Assembly: GCA_032158295.1 (NCBI GenBank)
Contig: CM063248.1
Location: 17,222,787 to 17,286,786, forward strand
Length of the DNA stretch: 64,000 bases
Direction: 5' to 3'
DNA from: Pycnopodia helianthoides
Lineage: Eukaryota; Echinodermata; Asteroidea; Forcipulatida; Asteriidae
Of this stretch, positions 29,127 to 39,992 are shown piece by piece; position 1 is the stretch's first letter; the number at the start of each line of letters is the position of its first letter. A program made the translations under genes and the position numbers. Under the pieces are notes generated by a model, which did not search any database, was not told where the DNA came from, and saw nothing but the letters and a program-made list of their open reading frames with translations.

Positions 29127-31299
29127 TCATTTGTTGTAAAGTATGATCAATTCATGCATACAAATGTGTACGCTGATATTTTTCGCTGAACTTTATATGT
29201 TGGTTAGTTAAAGTGCATTTATTGAGTTTAAATTATTGGAATTGTTATGAATTGTATTGCTGAATTTGTTTTCTTCGAGTCATGCCAGTAACAAGAAACA
29301 TACCTCTTTATTAACCCATATCTGCCTAACTAAGGGAAAACACCTAACAATGGGAAAACCCGCAGATGAACAAGAAGTGGGTGTATTTCACGATACTCTC
29401 ATTATTAGTGGTATGAGTGGGGCAACATGGAAAATTGTGTATCACATTCAAGAGATTTGTGTGCTCTTTCCAACAGCATACAGTTTGTTGGGGGTGGTAT
29501 GCTTATTTGCAAGGCAGTAAATAAAGAATGCTTATTGTAATGCACCAATAAGCAGTACATGGGGCTTAGGCAGGAGCAGTGTTTACGTGCTGTGACCACT
29601 GACCAGTCAGGTTGATATGGGTATGTTATCGGAAATTATATGTTATTTCTTGTGTTTAACCAACAGCGATTTGTGTCAAGCACTGTTTACTCAGTACTTT
29701 GTGGAGTCCTGTAAAATGCTCCACAGGCATATTACTCGGGTGGGATTTGAACCCTTTGCCATTCTAGAGCAGATGTCAACTTTTATGATATTGCTTGAAT
29801 TGTATGTTGCAATGCTTCCTTTTTTCATACTGCTTCTTCTCTCTTGAAAACTTTTCAAGGGGAAGGAGAAGATAGTTTATGGGTGACTGCTATGTAATGA
29901 TACTCTATTCTTGGAAGAAGAGACTTGATTCATTTGTGGTTCATCTTAGAACCATCACATCTTCTGAGAAGAGATAATGATTACATAGTTGTCACTCATA
30001 AACCAGTGTTTCCTTACTTTCTTCATTGTACAAAGCTTCAAGTGTTACTTAACCACTAATTGAGTTAACTTACTTTTGAGTGTACTTTTTACTGAAAATG
30101 CAGTAAATGTAACTGTTAATTTAGTCATTTTAAGAAAGATTTTCACAATGTTTTGTTGACAATTTATTTTTTTAAATGTGTTATTTTTTAACTCAAGTTA
30201 CTGTTCTTAATGGTTGCTCATAAAATTTTCAATTTTGTGTATTGCTTACTGATGTTTTATTACTTTAGGTTTGATTTGTTACCTCTGAAAGTGATTTTTG
30301 TTACTCAATTTGAGTTTAAGTTATATTTACACTGTGTTGATAAACCCTCTCATTGCCTTTCTTTAGCCCATTTCAGATGCTTTTCACACAAGCTACTAAT
30401 TGAAATAGAAAGGTATATTGGTTTAGACTCGAGCCAAAGAATGTGCCATCATTGTCACCTTGATGTTGAAACAGAATTCCATTTTTGCTAGATTGCCCAT
30501 TGTAAAAGACGAGAATATTTTGTTAGACATTATTTTAATCAATACAATATGAATTTGATTTCCTCGGTAGGGAAGATAGATTTCAGTTTTTGATGGATCA
30601 TTCGATGAAGCTGTTTTAATTGCTTGCCAAAATATACCTTTTTGTTTATGGTTTTCAAAGAAAACCAAACTGTGTGATTAGATTTAATTAATGTTTTGTT
30701 GTTGTTAACACTCCTCTCTTTCCGTTACGACTGTTTCACTACTTGTTATTTATATACAGATGTAACCCTCCCCAGGGTTATGGGGCTTGTTCCAGTTTCG
30801 GAATAAAATAAATACAATACAATACTAACAGCAAAGTTTTTAAGATGGAGGTCGCTTTAAGTTGCATGTTTTGTGTCAGAGACTTAGTCAAATTTGTTAT
30901 GTTTTCATGCTGTGAGCATCTTTGTTTGGTTCCCAGTGTATGCAAATGCAATGCCAGCGCAGTTATTGTCCATCAGAAAAGGACCACACCATTTATTTTA
31001 ATTTTAAGTCTCTCTTTGGTTAGGTTCGTTTTTATAGAAGAAAAATTCAATGCTTGTTTGAGGATAACATGGTGGGTAATGTGCTGTATTTTTTTTACCT
31101 TGTTTGACCTTTTTCGTCAGCAGATCTGAAAGTAAGTGAATTCACTTTGTTTTTTCCCTATCTTTTTGACAAGTGTAAAATAGTATAAAAGTATGCCTAT
31201 GTACTTTTATCTGGATTTTCGATCATGGTACTTCGATTCAAAGGTCACCAAAGTCAATAGATTTCTGAGTAAATAAATAACCAAACTTAATAGTGATCA
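29127..31299. other. Spacer between MRH copies 1 and 2
   Basis: An AATAAA at 29520-29525 is a plausible poly(A) signal for MRH copy 1. Near 29695-29770 is a SINE-like stretch with antisense tRNA wording (GGGATTTGAACC). A LINE 3' end occupies about 30380-30830. No other gene is recognisable. Confidence 0.5.
30380..30830 (+). mobile_element. 3' end of a non-LTR retrotransposon
   Basis: The plus strand encodes MCHHCHLDVETEFHFC, a stop, then in the same frame KRREYFVRHYFNQYN. This matches the CxxC...E-x-E-x-HF...C...R block that ends many LINE ORF2 proteins. The element ends in AATAAAATAAATACAATACA, a short-repeat tail typical of LINE 3' ends. An in-frame stop and 5' truncation make it dead. Confidence 0.7.
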
Positions 31300-31435
31300 G
31301 TAGCCACGTGAACAAGTACTAGGTTATCAAAGAAAGGTCGCGGTATAACTAGTCGGACTACAATGTCATGTTCACTCCCCCCTGTAGTGTGTTAAGAATT
31401 TACATGTTGTGCTGTTTCATTCCTTTGGCGAAATA

Positions 31436-34400
31436 ATGACTTTTTCTTCTAGCTTTCTCACAGTCTTGATATGTGTGGTGCAGTCGGCCGTTGTTGGCGC
31501 ACAATCCTGCGTAAAAGTTGATGACTGTTCTTGTAAAATTGTTGATGGTAAACAAGTCAACCTCCAGTCCCTGGGCTACCAAAACTCTGACACACCAAGG
31601 TAATGCTTTGATTTCCTCTTGTTACAAGTATTGACTGTATTTGTCAACATTCTCTGATAAGTGTGACATTGTTTGATGGCTTATAAGTGCATACATGGTG
31701 TTGTTCCTCAGTACTTGTGTGAAACTCTTACTTTGTATCAACCAGGCAGGGCGGGACTCAGATCTTCTAAAGACTGTGGTTAACTTTATTCTTACCACAC
31801 ACCGTGATAAAAGATAAACCCAAAGTGGTTTAGCATTAGACCACTCTCGCTGATCGATTTAACTTGTGGGTTCAACCCGATTCGGTTAAGTTTTAAGAGC
31901 GTTCAGACACACAATAATAAACCTGTATGAGTTAACACTGCCTTAAAACCGACTTTAGTATGTGTCTGAACGACCTTCTTTAACACTTCTTATTCACAAC
32001 ACCCTAGTTATTTTTCTATTCTTGGTAGGTGCTTTGATCTCCCTTGTAAAGGCACTTTATTTAACACTTGTATGTGAAGATGTGAACTCCTGGTGCATTG
32101 TTCTTGAAATTATGTTTTTTATACTGAAAATTTAATTCATATTCCAAAATGATAAAGTGTATTTCCTTATTCAGGTTCCCCTTTGCACAAGGTACCTGCA
32201 ATTGCAGGATGGGAGTATGCATACAATCCATGTTATCCATTCTCAGATGGGTCAGCTGGTTGCAAGAATGCTGTAGTGAGTAGAATTGTTGCATCTTATT
32301 TATTTCAATGTTTGCCGAAATGGATATTTGATAAGGCAGTGGCGTACCAACTTCCTTCCTGAGATCATCTTTGCACTTTCTGTTGGTGACGATGTATAAT
32401 AAATGATACAGCTGACGGATGACTATCTTGAATCAAGGTGGTGAAAAATGTGTCACATTGTAAAATCATGAATCTTGAGTTCGAGGCATAGAAGTAGCAG
32501 CGATATTGTGAGCATTGTATTTCATGCTGTTGTGTAGTAAATGAAGTTTAAAACATTATAGATCCACAAAATACACTGTGGCACTACACCCACCCTGTGG
32601 ACACTACAACCACCCTGTGGACAAACTTGGACAAAGCTATCATAATGATGAAATGACCCGGGATTACTGCAGTATATAACGTCTCAAGAACAGTGTTAAT
32701 ATCCACCTCTATCTCTGGCTCGATCTTGATACATGGAGCTTTTTTCCGAACCTTGTCTTAGGCTCCATGTCTGACTCTGGGCTCTGTTTGATGTGGAAAA
32801 CTCCATGCAAAATGTACACCATTACAAATTGATAACGGAGCCAGAGCTGGAGGCAGAGCCCAAGCCGAGGTTTGGAAAAGGCTTGATACCTGACCCCTGA
32901 CCCCTGATCGTGTTATTGTTCACTTTGCATCAGCTGATTACTTGCCAAATGTTTGGTTCCTTCAGGTTTGTCAAAGAAATCAGAGCGGCCATTCTCAAAC
33001 CTATAATATTGGTGATGCCACTTCGACTTGGGGTGATGATGGTACCAATCTGTACGTTGAATATTTCCATACTGATGAAGGGAATCCACCTGTGACAAGG
33101 TAAATTATAAGATTATTTGTCTTCTTTTTTTTCCCCCCAATTTTTCAAAAGTTTTTGTACAAAATCCTTTTTCTGATTAAGCAGAATGTACCAAGTCAAT
33201 AATTTTCCTTTTTTCTTAATTTTAGGACATCACAAATTAGCCTAGTGTGTGATCCAGGGGCAGATGTTCCAAAGTTAGACCGACTGGGACAAGATTTGGG
33301 AGTAACAGTATATGTAAGTATGCTTCAACAACAAAAGCATAAACACGGATCAGAAAAACTGGGTTATGAAATATCTTTGCATTGGAGATGAGATGCTATG
33401 AACTGAATTCCTCCAATGTTGTGTCTGACAGTTTTTCTGAAAGTTGATCATGTGACATGTTTCTCCATGTTGCAAAGAAGTCCTCCCAAAATGTATTTAT
33501 TTGGGAATTGGTGTTGCCCTTACACCAATGTGTGACAAGCACTGAGTACTCGAGGCTTTCTGAATCCTGTAGGAAAAAAAACCCAAGGCACTTGGGTGGG
33601 ATTTGAACCCACACTCCCTGCATTCTTAAGCAGACTACTTAATTCGCTAGTCCACTGAGTTTGCCGGTGACAAGAGGCCAGTTTGAAACCTTTAATAAGC
33701 AGCTGGTACCGTGCCTTTTGAATTTCTTTTCTGCAGGACTCGGACATTTTTTATTACACATCGGTGTAAGGTTTAAATCAAAATAGTATTCTTTATCCAA
33801 TACACTAGTTAAATTATTCCATGTTGTCCTTGCTTGTCTTCAAAATGGAGAAATAAATAGTGTTACCAAATCCTGTTGATCTTGTATTATGTACAGTATG
33901 TACCAAACAAGTTGCATTTTTTTTTAAATTGATGTTTTTGATGAATACGTTTTTTTAATTTGTCCTCTTGTATCTTCTTGTATCTTCAGCGATTCACACT
34001 GACAACAAAATGTGCTTGCCCAGGAACGTGTGGTACATCACCAGCTCCTTCTCCAGCATCTGGAATAAGCCCTGGTTCGGTTCTATGTATCCTGTATGTT
34101 TTAGTTCACATGCCTCCTCCTCACCCTCCTCTCCCCCCTGACTTTAATACCTGACAGCCGGGGAGGGTACATGTTAGGGATATAACTCCTTGCCATCTCC
34201 CTAGTGGCTTACCCTATGGAGGGCGGGCTGGGTGCATGTTACAGAGTTGTGATTTTCTCTGTTTTATCCCCGATGGAGTTAGTTTGAAGAAAGTGTCAGT
34301 GTAGATGGACATAAGTTTCAGTTACATCAATGTTTCAAAAAGGGAGCGACGGCTGGATAAAGAAGAAAAACAAATTCTGGTGACTGTCTTGTAGACATCA

Positions 34401-35163
34401 ACATTTTTCGGGGCCTGAAGTGGGCCACGTACCTTATGCCGCATGGGATTCATGTTCGCAGGCTTTGCGCTTCGCGCTCGCAGTTCCTTTTTTGTTTACA
34501 ACAGCCAATCACATCCCTGATGTTTTTTTTTTTGGGGGGGGGGTAATCAGCAACCTGTTGATTTTCACGTCCCCTTTTCAATTTTAAAAGAAATTGTAAG
34601 TTTTAATGTCAAGGAGGCGTTTTTTTTTTCCTTCTTTTTTTCTTCTTTAGTTATAAAACTCATAAAATGATTGGCTTCCACACAAGAGTTTACAAAAACA
34701 ATTTAAATAATCTCTCATTGAATGAGCAATTCACCAACTTTTATTTGTTGTTTTCCTTGTAAATTTCAGGTTTTCTGTACTGGTTGTGGCTTACTTTGTT
34801 GGTGGTGCTCTTTACTTGAGATTTGGACGCCATGCTCAGGGGAAAGAAATTATCCCAAATTATGAAATGTGGGTCGGAGTGCCTGGAAATATTAAGGTAT
34901 GTTGGAAGATGACTAAACTTTGACACTGTACTAAAAGAACGCCTAAACCACAAATAAACTTCAGAATAACCCAACCCCCTGGCATTAACATCGTTATTTT
35001 CCATTAAAAAGTCCTAATTTCATGAAGTTTGTAATTACTAATTTTCCCACAATATGTTAAAGTGTAAACTTTATTTATATATTTATTATAATTTTTTCCC
35101 CAGGATGGTTTTCTCTTTGTCACTAGCTGTGGAAAGAAGACAGGCTACGAAGAACCAATGTAG
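31436..35163 (+). CDS. MRH-domain type I membrane protein, copy 2 (one 1-bp frame break)
   Basis: Seven exons: 31436-31599, 32175-32275, 32966-33099, 33226-33313, 33990-34093, 34770-34896 and 35104-35163. They have the same phases as the other two copies. Exon 1 gives a signal peptide and CVKVDDCSCKIVDGKQVNLQ. Exon 3 gives VCQRNQSGHSQTYNIGDATS. Exon 4 has RTSQISLVCDPGADVPKLDR, exon 5 RFTLTTKCACPGTCG and exon 6 the span VVAYFVGGALY. The tail ends CGKKTGYEEPM. Exon 2 is 101 nt instead of the expected 3n+1: one extra base near 32192-32202 shifts the W-EYAYNPC motif out of frame and leads to early stops. Exons 3 to 7 are fully open. The upstream 130 bp and exon 1 are close to copy 1, showing a recent duplication. 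An AATAAA lies at 35692-35697. It is either an inactivated copy or an assembly indel. Confidence 0.78.
32680..32890. repeat. Foldback with GGCTCCATG / GGAGCCAGAGC arms
   Basis: Imperfect inverted arms (CTCTATCTCTGGCTCG on the left, GGAGCCAGAGCTGGAGGCAG on the right) resemble the element at 5555-5693. It lies in intron 2 of MRH copy 2. The borders are approximate. Confidence 0.4.
33500..33665 (-). mobile_element. tRNA-derived SINE, antisense
   Basis: Minus-strand reading gives a tRNA-like arrangement around GTGGGTTCAAATCCCACCCA (B box), with an A-box-like stretch near 33640. The body follows towards lower coordinates with CACTGAGTACTCGAGGC in plus orientation. It lies in intron 4 of MRH copy 2. 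Confidence 0.5.
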
Positions 35164-36792
35164 ACAAAACATGAAATATGGACAATCATTTATAACAAAT
35201 CTTTCAACTGTTTTTGTTTAAAAGTTTATTATATGATTGAGTTATATTGAACTTAAATGAATTATTTTATTTCAGTAAACTTTGACATCAGGTTACTTGG
35301 GGAGTAAATATTTTGAAAACACAAATTGCCTTCAGGGGTGGTTATAAAGAGTAAATACTAAAGCAATGTTGCATTTCTATAAAATGTTATCATTTTTTTT
35401 TTTTTTTTTAGCTAACAATGATTGGTATTTTGTAATAGGTTATGTTATCACTACACTCTGCTTTTCAAAGTAAACTGGTCCCAGACTTTATCAGGCCCTA
35501 TATATATATATATATATATATATGTTTTTAAGGGCAAGGCAGTTTTTCTCAGTAAAGGGCATTCTATGAGGGAAATCTAAACTTCTACTGAAACTTTTCA
35601 AGGGCATCAAGGCAATTGCCACTTTTGCCTCCGTGAAGTATCAGGCATTTTTATGATCCAACTGCCATCACTGTTAAAACTTTTTAATTGAAATAAATGC
35701 ATTCACACAGCATCATATTATCCTGTTTTAATTTTCGTTCAGTGCTTGTTCTGGGTTTTTAATTTTTTTTTATTAAATTGTATCCTGTAATTGTTTTACC
35801 ATTAAAGAGTATTTGTGTATAAAACGAAAAAGTTTTTGTAAAGTTTGTTGTTTCTTTACCGTTGCATTCTACTTTAGAGTCTAGCATTTTGTCATAAAGT
35901 AAATAGGTTGTTTCAAATACGAATAAATGTTATGAATAAATAAACAGTTGCATTGTGAAAATCGAGGCTCTAAGGCACAAAATGTATTTCTTGAACAAAT
36001 TATACTCTTTAAAAAATATGATGTGGGACAGACATAAGAAGACAAAGTGCAACCTGCATTCATGACAGGCTTGGTGTGCTTTTTTTAGGGACACTGAAGT
36101 TTGTTGATGTGTAGCCTTGTGATGCCCATTGGTGTTTTTGTGTAGGGCAGTGTATACCTTTAGTAATTACTCGAAAAATACATTACCATAAAAAACTTGG
36201 TAAGGAGAGCACCTGAGAGCCGCTGATGGTGTAAGCGACTCCCTCTGAAATGATGTAGTTTCTGAGAAAGAGATAATTTCTCACTAACATATTTGAATCT
36301 GAGAAAGGATTCAGGCATTCTCATGCATTTAAAAGTTAAAAATTCTATGCAATAAGGGTGTTTTTTCTTTCATTATTTTCTTGCGACTTCGATGACCAAT
36401 TGAGCCCAAATTTTCATAGGTTTGTTATTTTATGCATATGTTGTGATACACCAAGTGAGGATACTGGTCTTTGACAATTACCAAAAGTATCTCCTGCCTG
36501 TGTGGTCCAATATCGATGTAAATGGTAAAAATTCGTTGTACAAACCTATGTGAATGTCCAATGTACAATATCGAACTGATTTCACATACACCGTCTGGTC
36601 TATATCGACCAAAACAAATACTGTGATTTATGTTGACTTTGCAAATCATTTGAGATCAAGAGTTTAAAGTTCAGTTTGAATTGGTCACTTGTGGGCAAAT
36701 TTTAAAACTGCTACCGTTGTATTATGCAAGTAACCAGGTCATAATTATTTGTATTCAATATTCCAGATTGCATGGCCTTAAATTATTTCACG
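35164..36792. other. Spacer between MRH copies 2 and 3
   Basis: This holds the 3' UTR of copy 2 (AATAAA at 35692), a (TA)n run at 35502-35522, poly-T tracts and a foldback element at 36147-36502. I recognise no gene. The 5' flank of copy 3 does not resemble those of copies 1 and 2. Confidence 0.5.
36147..36502. repeat. Foldback element (GGCAGTGTATACCTTTAGTAATT ends)
   Basis: The left end GGCAGTGTATACCTTTAG is matched in inverse by the right end around AATTACCAAAAGTATCTCC. The interior TCGATGACCAATTGAGCCCA is shared with the AGGCCCTGTACAC family, so these are related MITE families. Confidence 0.65.
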
Positions 36793-39700
36793 ATGACCAT
36801 TTCGTACGGCACAACATTCGCGTCGGTTTTAGTATTTGTTATTTTAGGCCACTGTCACTCCCTCTTGACGACATGCACAAAAGTTGATGACTGTTCATGC
36901 AGGACATCGGATGGTCTGGAAGTCAACATTCGATCATTGGGGTATCAAGGATCACAAGCGCCAAGGTAACTATTACTAGACTTCTAAAATTTGGGATATG
37001 TACAATGGGGAGGGAGGGCCAGGTGGATTGGCCAGGGGGGGGGGGGTTGCTGGACCAAAAATGTGGTTCTATATAAGATGGTCTTTTCTAGTGACAATTA
37101 CTCATTTTATACCTGAACCCCGAACTGAATGAAATTCTTTTATTGAATTGTTCGTCTATAGCGCACTGGGATTACAATTAAACTATTTTATGTTTTTGGA
37201 TAAATGGCCCCCGAAATGGTACAAAACACAACTACTCCTAACTGCTAATTAAGACTACAATAGTTAATCGGTGATCCTTGGGATGGCGCTCAAACAGAAT
37301 ATCATTCGGAAACAGTGTCCATTATTTTTGAAGCAATTTCATCAATATTGAGATGTAAATCGGTTGTACCAATCTCATTGTTTTCTCTGTATATGCTTCA
37401 CAGGTTTACATTCCAGCCCCCATCGGGTACAGAGCCATGGCAATATGCTTTTAATCCATGCTACACATTCTCGTATGACGCAGTATGCAGCAACGTCATC
37501 GTAAGTAAACTGGGGGGGGGGGGGGTGGGTAAAATGTCCTACCCCGTTAACAAAGGGGGGAGAGGGGGTAAAACAAACACAAATAAAACACTAATGACGC
37601 TTCGTCATTGTGATTATGTTTTTCTTCTTCAATTGTCAACGAAGATGTTTAGAAGGACTGATAATAAATAGATAACAAACTGATTTTTATAGTTCAATTG
37701 TCAATCTGATTTTATAGGCTTGTCAAAGATCAACTCAAGACGTAACAGAAACGTACAACATCGGAGATGTCACGTCATCATGGACTATTTTGAATGATAA
37801 TTATGTAGTACAATATGAACACACGGATCTAGTTGGTACAACACGGTAAGCCATCAAATTGTTGTCTCTTCCAAGTAATTAAAACTATTGTGGCCGGCTC
37901 TGGCAAAAACTCTCAACTTTGACAATTTTCAAAAGTTCTAACTTTTGAAACTTGTCAAAGTTGATTGTCAAATCCGACCTGCACTTTTCTAAAATTCATT
38001 TTGATCAAAAATTGTACCTTGTGAATTTGGTCATATAAGAGTGAAAAATGGCGGTCGGATTGTTTTACAGAAATGGATAAACTGATTTTTACTAATCTGG
38101 TATCGAATGAAAGACAACAATTTACGGAGGATCACACCATTATCAAAATCTCACTTTTGAAAGGTGGGTCAGAGTTTAGTGTTTTCCAGAGCCAGTCATG
38201 GGGCTACCTCAATGCGAATTTTATATATAATGTGCCTCCAATGTCCCTATAAAAGTTCACATCTATTATTTTACCACCATTACCACATCCTATAACACAG
38301 AACATCAGAAGTAACACTGATGTGTGATCCATCTGCAGTAGAGCCTACATTAGACAGATTGGGCTCTGAGGGTGGAACTGGTACAACTTATGTAAGTATG
38401 CATTTTGTTTGTTTACTGACATGCATTTGTTTTTAAATCAACTTTTTAAACATGGTATAGGTTGTGGAATTACAGTGAAGAAGAATGACGATTTCAATTA
38501 AACAGTAAACAAAAAAATATAAAAGTATATAGGCCTATGTGCACTTATAAGTTATACATGAAATGAGCACGCTTATTCGATTATTCGGCCTGTGTCTATA
38601 GCTTGGCTGTAAGTTATGATTTGCTGTTAAATATGATTTGTAATTTCCTTGTTTTCTTTTGAAATAATGCCGGCAGTATTTCACACTTACAAGTGAATGC
38701 GCCTGTCCAGGAGTATGTGGTTCTACACCCCCTCCCACCACGGCCAAGCCACCGCCACCACCATCTGGTGGATTGAGTCTGGGCTCCGTTCTCTGCATCA
38801 TGTGAGTATATAGGCCCTAGATGAAATTACGCAGTTTGGCAACCTCTCAAATCCTTGGTTCCCATCCAAACGCTTGTTCTAATAACCAGTTGCTTTTCAA
38901 ACATTTATGTTTGGGTTTGGACTGTTGCTGGCAGTATAAGCACTTTATGTAATCCACCATATACATAAACTGACAAACCTGTAGAAATTGAGATCAATCG
39001 GCCATCTGGGTCACGAGAAAATGGTGAAAAACCGATTACACATATTCAACAAATGAATAAAACGCTCACTGAGCGATAAACTCCAATCGGAAAATTAGTT
39101 TATTCATTTCTCATCAAATATGGCATTTCAGAGAGAAATATTTCAAGGGATGTTTTGTACTATCATCATCATTAGACCGTGTAAGTTTTATGTAAATCTG
39201 TGATCAAAAAAGTACATTAAAAAAAAAATCTTACCAATTCTGTAATGTTCCTTTAAACAAATGTTACCATTGCAACTATTTCAGGCGCTCTTTTTGTATG
39301 AGAGCTCTTGATCTTTCTCCTGCAAAGTTTTTATTGTTATTTGTCGTGGCCATAAATTGGAGGGGGGGCGTGCCCCCTGAAGGCTCTGTCTGATGATATC
39401 TTAAAGCAACCGGATACCACAACAAGACACCAGGTTGGTCGCATTATGTCTGGGAGGTATGGTCTAACTTTCAATATGAATGATGGGACATTATGAGCTT
39501 GAACATGTGACACAATTCAATTTGCATATTAGTGCCCCATTGTCTTTGCAATAAGTTCTTTTTGTCTTGCGCTGCCTGCAGATTTTCAGTGCTAGTTATC
39601 GTGTACTTCGTCGGTGGTGTGCTGTTCATGAAATATGTACGCCATGCTGAAGGAACAGACGTTATTCCAAATAAAGAACTGTGGTCTAATCTACCAGGAT

Positions 39701-39992
39701 ATATTAAGGTTCGTCCGAACAAAATCGGTTGCTTTATTTTGATGTTTGTCTAAAATATTACCTGCTACGTTATTGTAGTTTTAAATTTACAGTTTTGCTT
39801 GGCCATTCGTAGGACTACGTCATGTTTTGGACAAGGTATTATGGCCAGTCAGACACTTGTTGTTCTAACTCTTTCTAACTTTTTCATAAAGATATAAATA
39901 CAATTTTCATTTTACTTTTGTTTATCTTGCAGGACGGAATACTGTTTGTAACCAGTTGTGGCAAGAAGACAGGCTATGACTCTCAAACATAA
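36793..39992 (+). CDS. MRH-domain type I membrane protein, copy 3 (intact, 266 aa)
   Basis: Seven exons: 36793-36965, 37404-37500, 37718-37845, 38301-38391, 38677-38801, 39582-39708 and 39933-39992, all in frame, 266 residues. Residues 1-23 look like a signal peptide. C28, C34 and C36 open the lumenal part. PWQYAFNPC (69-77) and ACQR (91-94), with the Gln expected in the sugar pocket, are followed by YNIGD, R133-TSEVTLMCD and YYFTLTSECAC (163-173). These are the Q, R and Y landmarks of MRH domains. A Pro-rich linker (178-192) precedes one membrane span (about 199-221). The 45-residue tail holds VIPNKELWSNLPGYIKDG and ends KKTGYDSQT. Known relatives are mannose-6-phosphate receptors and Atg27; cargo sorting is inference. 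An in-frame ATG also exists at 36772. I chose 36793 by alignment with copies 1 and 2. Confidence 0.88.
38930..39256. repeat. TTAA MITE (AGGAACATTACAG family), copy 3, truncated at left
   Basis: It matches 6923-7316 from TTGCTGGCAGT through AAACGCTCACTGAGCGATAA to the intact end ATTCTGTAATGTTCCTTTAA, but lacks the left terminal inverted repeat. It lies in intron 5 of MRH copy 3. Confidence 0.8.
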
